Shown here piece by piece: positions 31,291 through 41,500 of a DNA stretch of 64,000 bases; the stretch's first letter is position 1, and every line of letters starts with the position of its first letter. Source of the stretch: Leishmania donovani (lineage: Eukaryota > Euglenozoa > Kinetoplastea > Trypanosomatida > Trypanosomatidae); assembly GCF_000227135.1 (NCBI RefSeq), contig NC_018256.1:633485-697484 (forward strand), given 5' to 3'. The position numbers and the translations under genes are program-made. The notes under the pieces were generated by a model that saw nothing but the letters and a program-made list of their open reading frames with translations, was not told the origin of the DNA and made no database searches.

Positions 31291-33289
31291 CGAACGAAGA
31301 GCAAACGGAGTGAAGGCACCCTCTGTGCGCGCTGTGCGTGGGTTGTGTGCTTACGACGAGTGACAACGCAGGGGAGGAAAGGGGGTGGTACACGGGGCGA
31401 TACTGACCATCGGTTGCGAACCTGCGTGAGCGCGCAACCGAGCAACAAAGACCCGGTACACGGCAAAGATAGAGCAGGTAGCACTGTCACACGTTGCCGC
31501 CACTCACTCAACGCCTGCACCCGCCAGAGCACGGCATCATCGAAATCGTTGCGGAGAGATTCCTCCCGTTCGTCCGTCGCCCCTCCCCCGCCTTGTCGAC
31601 TGTGCCGCTTGGCATGTTCAGTTTTTTGGGGTGTGTGCGTCGCTTTTCTTCTTGGGATTGCCTCGGAGGCACTCATACCGTAATGGCGGAAGCACAAACA
31701 CACACACGCAGAGACTAGAAGCAGCAGCATGGTAGGCAACAGCGGAGCGGAATAGGTTGGCCACTCCCCAAACCACAAACATAGAGAGAGAGCCATACAA
31801 AGAGATGAGATGCGTGGGGGTGGGTGCTGAAAGAAGCAGCTCCATCGGCAATCGAACCAATGAACAGCATCAACAACGAAAGAAACGAGAGACACACACT
31901 CAGGTGAGTCGAGGTTGTGTAACTGCCCAGCAGCGTGGTAAGAACGAAAAAAAAAAAGAACGTGGAAAAAGGAATACACACGCTGCCTACGCGCAATCAT
32001 GCCTCCAAACATTTTCTAAATGAGAGAAGCGCGACCGCTCTTGGGTCTGACGCTCCTCTCCACCCTTCTACGAATGAGGCGTGGAGATCTAACGAGTGCG
32101 TGTGCACGGCTGCAACTCGAGCTCGTTCGCCTCATGTGTACCATCTGCGACAGCAAACACATTCCTTGAGCGCTCTGCACCGGAAACCTCCTCCCCTCCC
32201 TTCCCCCCTCCTCCCCCCAAAGAAAGAGAATATCAGCAAATAAAAGAGAAGCAGTGAGGGAAGGGCGCGCAGTGCGCAACGCGCACAAGAGACGCACACA
32301 GAGAGCCGTAAGAAGGAGAGAGGGTGGCGCAGCTGCGGGACGAGGATACGCGGCAGTGGGAACAGCGCGTTTGTCGGTAGGAGAGCGCTTCAGAGAAGCG
32401 GTGCAGGACGGCAGGCGAAGACGCTCGAAAGGTGCGCTGCCGTACACGGACAACAGCTGAATCAACGCCGCTAAAAACAAAAAGAAAAACAGGAGGATTA
32501 GCACTCCTCCGCCAAGGGAGCAACAGAGCATCAATGACAACGAATCCTGCGTGTGCACGATTATCAAAGTGCGCTGCTGTTGACGAGACGGCACACCTGT
32601 CGGTGCGCATCTGCGGTGTGTTCGCTGGGACTCGTTTTCTTCTGGCAGAAGCGTCCCTGAAGGGCAGCGCACATCCATATGTCGATGTCCGCGCTGGATG
32701 CACTTTCTCTGTCCAGGCACACATAACTTTTTACGCCGGTCACGACGCATTTCTCTGCCCCCCCCCCCCCCGCCGCGCGGGATCGTACGTGGGCATGTGT
32801 AGGCGACTGTGAAACCCAAAGCGCAACGAAACGAACAGGGCAGACCGACAGCGCCAGGGAGCCAAGGGTGAGAGGAGGAAACGCCGGAGAACGGTGGCAC
32901 GTGCACAAGGGCGAAACAAGAAGAAAGTGTTCATGATACGCTCGCGCAAGGTGCGAAAGCGAGCAGGTTCAACAAAGCAAGAGAAGGACCAACAGAAAAA
33001 AAAAGGGTGCGGGCAACTGGTAGAGAAGACCAGCCGACAAGTGTTACGCAGTTGCCGGTGCGCTTGCGAGGAGACGAAGCCGGAGGCGCGTCAGTGACTG
33101 TGCAGAATTGAGAGGGATCGAGAGACAAAAAGGAGCAGGACTAACGTCGGTACCGTAGACCTCCCCCACAAAGGACCGAGCAGAATGGTACAACAAAGTG
33201 CGGATACCTGCATGCACGCCTGCACGCCAATCCAGGCACATGCAAGAACAGAAAAAACCCCACGGAAAACTGCTGAGCATTCACAGGCA

Positions 33290-33312
33290 ACACACACACA
33301 CACACACACACG
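33290..33312. repeat. CA microsatellite
   Basis: About 11 CA units in intergenic DNA. Confidence 0.85.
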
Positions 33313-33587
33313 AGTTGAGAGGCAGAGAGGGAACTTCAGTACAAAGAAATAGAGGGGAGCACGATACGGTGGGGAGAGTACAAGGGTGGAGTACGGTTAC
33401 GGTGAGCACCCAAGGAAGAAAAAGGAAAAAAAAACGAGTGTGGGACAGGTGATGTGGTCCAGTAACCCGAAGACGTCAGCCAAGCAAGAGAAGGGGTACC
33501 TACGGGGCTCTTCTACCTCCATCTCCAACACAAACACACACACGGATAGAGACCCTCAGGCACATGCACACAGCCCACTCGAAAAAA

Positions 33588-33881
33588 AAAACACGAGAGA
33601 AGAACGCATCCAAGCCTCCAGATAATCACATGCATTGCGAACTCTATCGAGCACCACGGACGCCTTCCATATTAACCGCCTCGTACCACCCACTGCCTTT
33701 CCCTTGCTTCAGCTAACAGAGGTACTCCTTGATCCAAGCAGGGCCGCCTTCAGGGTCCCGCTCGTGGGCGGAGGCCGTGGCGTCTTGTCGCTGCATCTAT
33801 GGGTGCTATACCGTGGCGCATCGCGGGCGCTCCTGGCTGGATGTCTATGTGCGCCGCGCCATCTCTTCCCAGCGAGCAACG
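33588..33881 (-). repeat. 294-bp inverted repeat, right copy
   Basis: Reverse complement of 25724-26017. It carries the 3' end of the internally deleted retroelement and the same ~140-nt flank, joined to unique chromosomal DNA through an A10 run (33582-33591). Confidence 0.85.
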
Positions 33882-33980
33882 NNNNNNNNNNNNNNNNNNN
33901 NNNNNNNNNNNNNNNNNNNNNNNNNNNNNNNNNNNNNNNNNNNNNNNNNNNNNNNNNNNNNNNNNNNNNNNNNNNNNNNN
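33882..33980. other. assembly gap (99 N)
   Basis: Run of Ns between an internally deleted element end and the end of a fuller copy. Its true content is unknown. Confidence 0.99.
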
Positions 33981-34292
33981 TGATCCAAGCAGGGCCGCCT
34001 TCAGGGTCCCGCTCGTGGGCGGAGGCCGTGGCGTCTGCCGTGCGGGTAGAAGGGGGTGGCGATCAAGGGGGCATGCCGGGCGAGCGCAGCAAGGAAGTCG
34101 GCCACACGCAGGCCAGGGCCCTCCGAGACCTTGCACGCCCTGCCTGCATGCCATGCCTCTCCCTCGGTCGCCACAAGCCGCGGCATGCCGTAATGTGGCG
34201 TGGGGACTCGCCTCATGCGCGTCTGGAGGACTCGCTGGTGCCATTCGAGGGTGCCCCCGTCATGCTTCCGGCATCTGCGCCTCATCAGCGCA

Positions 34293-34687
34293 NNNNNNNN
34301 NNNNNNNNNNNNNNNNNNNNNNNNNNNNNNNNNNNNNNNNNNNNNNNNNNNNNNNNNNNNNNNNNNNNNNNNNNNNNNNNNNNNNNNNNNNNNNNNNNNN
34401 NNNNNNNNNNNNNNNNNNNNNNNNNNNNNNNNNNNNNNNNNNNNNNNNNNNNNNNNNNNNNNNNNNNNNNNNNNNNNNNNNNNNNNNNNNNNNNNNNNNN
34501 NNNNNNNNNNNNNNNNNNNNNNNNNNNNNNNNNNNNNNNNNNNNNNNNNNNNNNNNNNNNNNNNNNNNNNNNNNNNNNNNNNNNNNNNNNNNNNNNNNNN
34601 NNNNNNNNNNNNNNNNNNNNNNNNNNNNNNNNNNNNNNNNNNNNNNNNNNNNNNNNNNNNNNNNNNNNNNNNNNNNNNNNNNNNNNN
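34293..34687. other. assembly gap (395 N)
   Basis: Run of Ns. The matching interval in the + copy is 26436-26825 (390 nt), so the gap estimate agrees within 5 nt. Confidence 0.99.
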
Positions 34688-35118
34688 GGGCCCGCGGAGA
34701 AGCATGCGCCAGCGCAGCAGTAGGCAGCACACCATCCGCACCCCATGCCGCCACTGCCAGTCACCCGCCGTTGCAGGGATCCGCGGCGCGGGCAGGCGCC
34801 GGTGCGGGACTGAGCGAGCATGGTCTCCCGTCGCCTCGTGCAGCGCGGCTTCGCGGGATGTCGGCCTGACGCCTGAGACCGATGACCGAGTCCGTGGCAA
34901 GAGCCACACTTGTCTGCCTGTGCCTTGGCCGATCCGGGTGTCCTCGCACCAGGGTCGCGCCCCAGCTCCGTTGCTTCGCACTCAGCGCCATCGCTGCAGA
35001 CGAGGCGCGGCCGCAGCGTCTTGTCGCTGCATCTATGGGTGCTATACCGTGGCGCATCGCGGGCGCTCCTGGCTGGATGTCTATGTGCGCCGCGCCATCT
35101 CTTCCCAGCGAGCAACGG

Positions 35119-35872
35119 NNNNNNNNNNNNNNNNNNNNNNNNNNNNNNNNNNNNNNNNNNNNNNNNNNNNNNNNNNNNNNNNNNNNNNNNNNNNNNNNNN
35201 NNNNNNNNNNNNNNNNNNNNNNNNNNNNNNNNNNNNNNNNNNNNNNNNNNNNNNNNNNNNNNNNNNNNNNNNNNNNNNNNNNNNNNNNNNNNNNNNNNNN
35301 NNNNNNNNNNNNNNNNNNNNNNNNNNNNNNNNNNNNNNNNNNNNNNNNNNNNNNNNNNNNNNNNNNNNNNNNNNNNNNNNNNNNNNNNNNNNNNNNNNNN
35401 NNNNNNNNNNNNNNNNNNNNNNNNNNNNNNNNNNNNNNNNNNNNNNNNNNNNNNNNNNNNNNNNNNNNNNNNNNNNNNNNNNNNNNNNNNNNNNNNNNNN
35501 NNNNNNNNNNNNNNNNNNNNNNNNNNNNNNNNNNNNNNNNNNNNNNNNNNNNNNNNNNNNNNNNNNNNNNNNNNNNNNNNNNNNNNNNNNNNNNNNNNNN
35601 NNNNNNNNNNNNNNNNNNNNNNNNNNNNNNNNNNNNNNNNNNNNNNNNNNNNNNNNNNNNNNNNNNNNNNNNNNNNNNNNNNNNNNNNNNNNNNNNNNNN
35701 NNNNNNNNNNNNNNNNNNNNNNNNNNNNNNNNNNNNNNNNNNNNNNNNNNNNNNNNNNNNNNNNNNNNNNNNNNNNNNNNNNNNNNNNNNNNNNNNNNNN
35801 NNNNNNNNNNNNNNNNNNNNNNNNNNNNNNNNNNNNNNNNNNNNNNNNNNNNNNNNNNNNNNNNNNNNNNNN
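35119..35872. other. assembly gap (754 N)
   Basis: Run of Ns. The matching interval in the + copy is 24969-25722, exactly 754 nt. Confidence 0.99.
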
Positions 35873-36246
35873 CAAGCCCTGCTCGGGTTTTCGCACCTGG
35901 CTGCCGCTGCACTACGCTGTGGTGGGGCAGGCCCACGGGGTCCGTGGTGGAGCGGTGAGCACGCGAAGCCAGTATGCCGTGGCTGGAGCCTGTCGCCCAG
36001 ATGCTCTGGGCCGTCGTCACGCGATCATTCGTTCGAGTAGCTTGCATGGATCGCTGGTCAGCGCCGCAGGGACGGTAGGACGTGGAGCCACCATCTGGCC
36101 TGTGCGGCTTCAGGAGCGGCGCAGTGAGCCCCTCTTTCCACGCAGCAGGGGCGCGGCCGGATATATCGCGCTGGCTTCTGCTGCAGCATCGTCGCCAACA
36201 AGTCGTCGGCTTGCTCTTCCGCACTGAGGAGGCGGCCGCCATATCA

Positions 36247-37740
36247 GATTGCGGATGCGTGTAGGGCGGGCGATTATCGATAGCCCGGATGCGTGCCGCT
36301 GACCGAGGGCCGGTGGTGGTGAGGGGTATGCAGGTCTACAACCATTCCTCTAGGCAGGCTCTTCGGTAAGCATGTCCGAGAGACCGCGATCAGCGGGCAA
36401 CGTCCAGGGCGTCTTCTCGAGGCTTTCCTCTGATCGCGTCCGTTTGGGTGCCCCGAACTGCGTATAAGCAGCCTTACCAGATGGCACAGTTTACCCGGTG
36501 GTCGTCGCGAGGAGTGTAGTCGTGGATGCAAGCTCACCTTGAATGGCAGATGGTAGCTATGCATGTGTAGTGGAGCGGTGGCAGGCGTGATTGCATGGGC
36601 GATTCGTCGTTGCTCCATGGTGCGCTTTCGGGTTGTGGTGATGGCCGAGGTCAGTGCGGCACTCTGATGCGCGCGAATCCTTGCTTCGGTCTTCTTGTGG
36701 TGTAGGCGCGGTCTCTGCGGAGCAAGTTCGCAATCAGGACACAGCACAGTTTCCTGTCCGCCTCGCAGAAAGAGTGTGATCGGGCCGCAGTCCTTGATAG
36801 CAGCACCGCGTCATATTGCCTCCGCAAAGCAGGCAGTGGGCTTGATCGCGCAGTGGTTGCTCGGCGGCATTGTGATGGTGCCCCAATCAGAGATGCGGGC
36901 AGCCGAGCGCCATGCTGACGTCTCCTTAGCGTGTCCGTGGTCCCCCCCGTCTGCGCTGTCTTATGCCAAGGTGTCTTTTACCGCGTGTGCAGGCCTGTTT
37001 GTCATTGAATCAGTCGGGGTAGAATGACCCTAGTCCAGTGGGGTCCCCCCTTTCCGTGTCCCGCGTCGGGTGGTGCCAATTGGTATCCATTCTCATAACG
37101 TGAGGGCTGAGAGTGACGTCGTCTGGCATCTGATTGAGAACTTGCCGTGCCACCAGATCCTTCTCAGGTGCGTGGCGGGGCGTAAGGTTTATTCACTGAG
37201 TAGGGCTACCACAGCGAAGCCAGAGCGTCCCTGCTGCAACCGCGTCCTGGGTAACGGGAGGGAGGGCGTACACCTGTGCGCATGTCCTATTGTGAGAGCA
37301 GCGAGACACGAGCGCCACGCTTCTTTTCGCTTGCTACACCGGAGTGCTGAAAACCAGGGAGAGCATATGCCTTGGTCGACCTGTCGCGTGAAAAGGGTTT
37401 CTTGCAGCATGCTGATGTGTATCGAGGGTTCATGAAGGAGCCGGGCGACCCAGCATCACTGGGCGTCGTTCAGCCCATTTCGGTTCTACTGCATACCGCG
37501 TAGGTTTGATCCAGTGTCACGTTCCACATCACCACAACGCAATGCAAGCAGAAAAGAAATCGGCGGATGCATATATCTGTTGGTGGATCCCCGACACGAT
37601 GCGCAGTGAGTTAGTACAAGACATGATTATGACCGCGTTTCTCTGCGATAGAGCGCGAGCATAGACCCCTTCGCCGAAACCACCAGCAGGGAGCAGGTTG
37701 CAGGTTCTTGGCTTCGACACCAGATGAATATACCCACATG
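36247..37740. other. 1.5 kb region with possible transposon debris
   Basis: No intact gene. On the - strand near 36741-36667 a broken frame holds CPDCELAPQRPRLHH and later His residues, C2H2-finger-like. On the + strand at about 37271-37360 another holds HLCACPIVRAARHERHASF, which resembles the Cys/His tail of some non-LTR polymerases. Both could be remnants of one or two further elements. Support is weak. Confidence 0.35.
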
Positions 37741-38316
37741 ACGGGCGGGGGGGGGGTGGANNNNNNNNNNNNNNNNNNNNNNNNNNNNNNNNNNNNNNNN
37801 NNNNNNNNNNNNNNNNNNNNNNNNNNNNNNNNNNNNNNNNNNNNNNNNNNNNNNNNNNNNNNNNNNNNNNNNNNNNNNNNNNNNNNNNNNNNNNNNNNNN
37901 NNNNNNNNNNNNNNNNNNNNNNNNNNNNNNNNNNNNNNNNNNNNNNNNNNNNNNNNNNNNNNNNNNNNNNNNNNNNNNNNNNNNNNNNNNNNNNNNNNNN
38001 NNNNNNNNNNNNNNNNNNNNNNNNNNNNNNNNNNNNNNNNNNNNNNNNNNNNNNNNNNNNNNNNNNNNNNNNNNNNNNNNNNNNNNNNNNNNNNNNNNNN
38101 NNNNNNNNNNNNNNNNNNNNNNNNNNNNNNNNNNNCGGCTGTGAGGCGACCTGCGAGGCGGGTGGGCGGCCAGCGTTAGAGGCAGGGGGCCGCGCTGAGG
38201 TGGCGGAGTCGGCGCATTGCCGTAACGCGCGTGTCGGCTGCCGCTTCACACTACGAGGATGGGGCTCGTGACAGGCTGGCTAGAGGGAAGCTGAAGTCGT
38301 GTCGCATGGCAAAGAA
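37741..38316 (-). repeat. SIDER-like dispersed repeat, copy 1 (inverted)
   Basis: The right part (38136-38256) is the reverse complement of 53577-53695 of copy 2, and outer traces extend to 38316 (ATGGCAAAGAAA). A 375-N gap hides the middle; the matching span in copy 2 is about 375 nt. It lies about 0.23 kb downstream of the PI4K stop, probably in its 3'UTR. Its strand is opposite to copies 2 and 3. Confidence 0.6.
37761..38135. other. assembly gap (375 N)
   Basis: Run of Ns within a dispersed repeat; length agrees with the span missing relative to the copy at 53.5-54.1 kb. Confidence 0.99.
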
Positions 38317-38547
38317 ACGGTCACGCGGCGAAGAAGAAAAATTGAGCGGGCGCTCCCCCTTGACATGCGACGGTGCGGTCGCCGACGTCTTCCTTGAACG
38401 CAGCCACGGGGTGTAACACAAAAAAAAATGGTGAAGGGGGACGGGCGGGGGCGAAGAAAGCGGCATCACCACGAGCGCTACGCTGCGTTAAGAGGGTTGT
38501 GGAGCGAAGGCGTGGCACACAAGCACGAGTGCACAGCTGCGACACCC

Positions 38548-41500
38548 TCACATTTCAATACCCTCGGCAACCTTTTGGTAGTAGTCGTAGAGGACGGTTG
38601 TGAAGTTCTGCCGCGACTCGTGGATGAGGCGACGCATATAGTCAGCAGCCTCAATTTCGTTCTTGTCGACGGCCAGCCGCTGCGCGAGGTCGGCGATTGT
38701 CTTCTTCGGCTTAAAACACGGCAATCCGCTGCGAAGCATGAGCTCCACCATCACGCATATCTCACGCGCATACTGCCGCACGGCGAGGTAGCAGCGGTTC
38801 ACGAGGGTCTTGAAGTAGATGTAGTTTTCCTCGTCCACAAGAGCGCGGGCAAGGGTCTTGCTCTGCAGCGTCGATTCGCCACTGACGTCCATGCCGATGA
38901 GCTGCACCATCTCCGTCGTCAGCTTGAACGGCGAAGACTCGAAGTTAATGTCGCCGCCCGGCGAGGTGTCGAACAGGAAGCCGAAATCGATGTGGACGAG
39001 GTTGCCGTCGGCGTCGATCATGATGTTGCCGTTGTGGCGGTCCTTGATGTTGAGGATGAAGGAGACGACCGAGTACGCGGCCGTGCTCCTCACGAAGTTT
39101 TCGCGAGCGCGGCGGAAGCCAGCGGACTCGGGATGGCCAAATGTCTGCACGAAAAACTCCGCGACGTTCGACTCGACGAGCTTGCCGATCTCATTGCGAC
39201 TTCTTGACCGAGGCACACATTCGATGATGCCGCTGCTCTGCCCGGTGGTGATGACGCGGTATGGGTAGAGAAAGGACGGCACGCCAACGGAGTTCAGGAT
39301 GCGCTGTATGAGGCCGATGAGCTGCAGCGAGATCTGGTCCTGTCGGCAGTCGTCACCCATCTTAAAAATGCACGCCTTCACGACCGGGCGCGACACAGGG
39401 TCGCTGTGGCTGTTCCCCGCACCGTGCCCGTGCTCGTCGGCAGCCGCCGAGTCGACGTCGTCTGGCGTCAGCGCGTCCTCCGCTGTACGCGGGACGCACG
39501 TGAACTGCACCAGGATCGGGCACTTGGCAGCGCTCTGCATGGCCCCAGCCGTGTGCGGGATGACGTCGGTGATCCGGTAGTTCGGATCCGTGGGGAGGTA
39601 AAGGTGCCGCAACTTGGGCAGGGCGTGGAAGACGTCGTCCTTCAGCCTCAGCCGCAGTTGCGCCTTGCGCTCGGGCTTGTCGAACTTCATGATCTCCCCC
39701 GATAGCGATGTCATGAGGTCCACAAAAGCGAACTCGGACCTGTAGAAGGCCTCTTCATTCGGCGTGAATGCTGCCTTGATGCGCCTCTCCACCTGCTGGC
39801 ACTTTTTCGCTAGGGCACCGCTGCCCTCGCTCTCGGTTTGCAGACTCCAGAGCAACTGGTGCGCGAACATGGTGCTCCTTGCACTCGTGCGCACGAGGAA
39901 GGCCTCGATGCTGCCGCTCTCGTCCGTCGCTAAGAGCTGCAGCAGCTGCGGCAGGTAGAAGATGAGCTTCTCGCTGCGCTGTGAGAGCAGGCTGCGGATG
40001 GCGTAGCTATTGACGGTCTTGTACGCGGCGTAGCGTGGGTCAAGCAGGCGGAGGGCTTGGATGATGGTGCAGGAGCAGAAGAGAAACAGCCGCGGTGCAC
40101 CAGCGCGCAGCACGTCCTCCGTGAGGTAGAGGTCCACCGCCTCCGCAACGTTCGAGTACCGCTCCGGATGTGCCACGACACGCTGCGACGCCGCCAACCG
40201 CACGGCTGGGATGCTCGAGAAGCGGTAGACCATGGCGACAACAACCTCCGGGTTGTGGTGATCGGCGCACTCGATTAGCTTTCCCCAGCCAACGGAAGGC
40301 GTCGTGTTGGGTATCTTGAGCGTGCGGCGCGGCGTGCGCCAGACACTTAGCCGCAGCACCTCGTGCTCCACCAGGACGCGCAGCAGATGCAGCAACCCCT
40401 GAAGCCTCAGTTTCTCTCGCACGATCAGCTTCGGCAAGCCTGCCTCGCCACCGTCGGTCGCCTGCCGCACCGCAGCCACGGCCTCGCGCACGACGCTTAG
40501 CGACTCCCAGTGATGTACATGTGGCATGTCCCGCTCGCGTTGAACACCACTGCTGAAGTCGAGGAAACCGAGAGTTGTGCGGGTGAGCAGGTCAGCCTCC
40601 TCCTTTATCAGCTGCGACAGCGAGCTCACCACCTTCGCCTCCTCTCTGGCCAGCACCGGATCCTTGGCGTAGTACCAACTCGGCGGTGTCTTGGTGAACC
40701 ACCGCAGCAGCGCCTTGTACCACCGCTGGCGCAGCGCACCAATTGCGGGAAAGGGCACTAACGTCAAGAGGCCAGCGCGCAGCTGGCGCACGTTGGCCTC
40801 CCTAAGCAGCTGCGCGATGCTGCCCACCACGAGAAAGCAGCGCATCGTCTCGCCAAACATGTCGTCTCGCAGAGACAGCACCGCGGCGAACTGCATAATG
40901 TGCGCCGCGACAAGGTACAGTTGGCGAAGCACCTCGGGGCTGAGGCACAGCGGGCTGCCCTCCTCCACGTACATATCCGCGAGAAAGGAGAGGAGCAGCT
41001 TGTGCGGGGAGGCGCTGTCAACGTTGTCAGCCACGTACACAGCAGCTTCCTCGGGCACACGGGCTCCTCTCTGCCCCCTCGCAGAGACGGTGTTGTGGGG
41101 GATCGGCACGTCGCCTGTCTGCACCTGCCGGTTCTTGGAGGAGCAGTAGCCGTCAAACAGCCCTAGCCGATTGGCCGCCGTCCATACGAAAGCCGTGTCC
41201 AGCTCCTGCAGCATCGGCAGCAGGTAAGCCTCACGGTTCTGGCTCAGCAGCCACTTCCAGCACAGGATGGCTTCGTACAGCACATCGGAGCGGAACGTTT
41301 GCACGGCGCCTTGCACCAGGTACTGCAACAGCTGCCGCCGCCCGATGGGGGTGCCGCTGCCCGTGACGAGCAGCGCCACGGCGGCTGCGAAGCTCGCGGC
41401 CGTCTCCGCGCGGGCTGGGGCGCCGAGCGGCACCCGCGTCACGCCCATCTCTTGCGCCGCAGCATCCTCGTCGGCGACGGTGGAAGCGCGAGGCGCCAGC

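Larger units (their letters stand above)
31183..33587 (-). other. 2.4 kb intergenic region, purine-rich on the + strand
   Basis: No supported gene. Its purine bias on the + strand (pyrimidine on -) matches transcription of the - block. It holds the leader of the zinc-finger gene at one end. A CA microsatellite lies at 33290-33312 and a C13 run near 32758-32770. Open frames across it are composition artefacts. Confidence 0.65.
33730..36246 (-). mobile_element. degenerate ingi-type (DIRE-like) retroelement, inverted copy
   Basis: Read on the - strand, 36246 to 35873 holds the RT entry block (WKEGLTAPLLKP...SYRP) and 5' sequence absent from the + copy (36246-36196). After a 754-N gap the body resumes at 35118, joins at 35017/35016 through CTGCGGCCGC into the zinc-knuckle-like segment (35006-34688), and continues past a 395-N gap to the terminal segment at 33981. 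A 99-N gap then separates it from a second, internally deleted 3' end (33881-33730), so two elements in tandem or a mis-join may be present. Frames are broken; no functional polymerase is visible. The RT signature is jockey/ingi-like, not SLACS/CRE-like. Confidence 0.6.

Noticed and set aside
32016..32906. 296-codon - strand ORF between the zinc-finger gene and the retroelement
   Set aside because: Cys/Arg/Ser-rich composition typical of non-coding pyrimidine-rich DNA, with a Gly run from a C13 tract; no domain.
24051..36246. SLACS/CZAR-type (CRE clade) element
   Set aside because: The RT entry block reads SYRP...LTS...CKLLERM, the jockey/ingi style, not the CRE style, and the site is not a spliced-leader array.
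38428..39207. 259-codon + strand ORF opposite the PI4K kinase domain
   Set aside because: Antisense shadow of a strongly conserved catalytic region.
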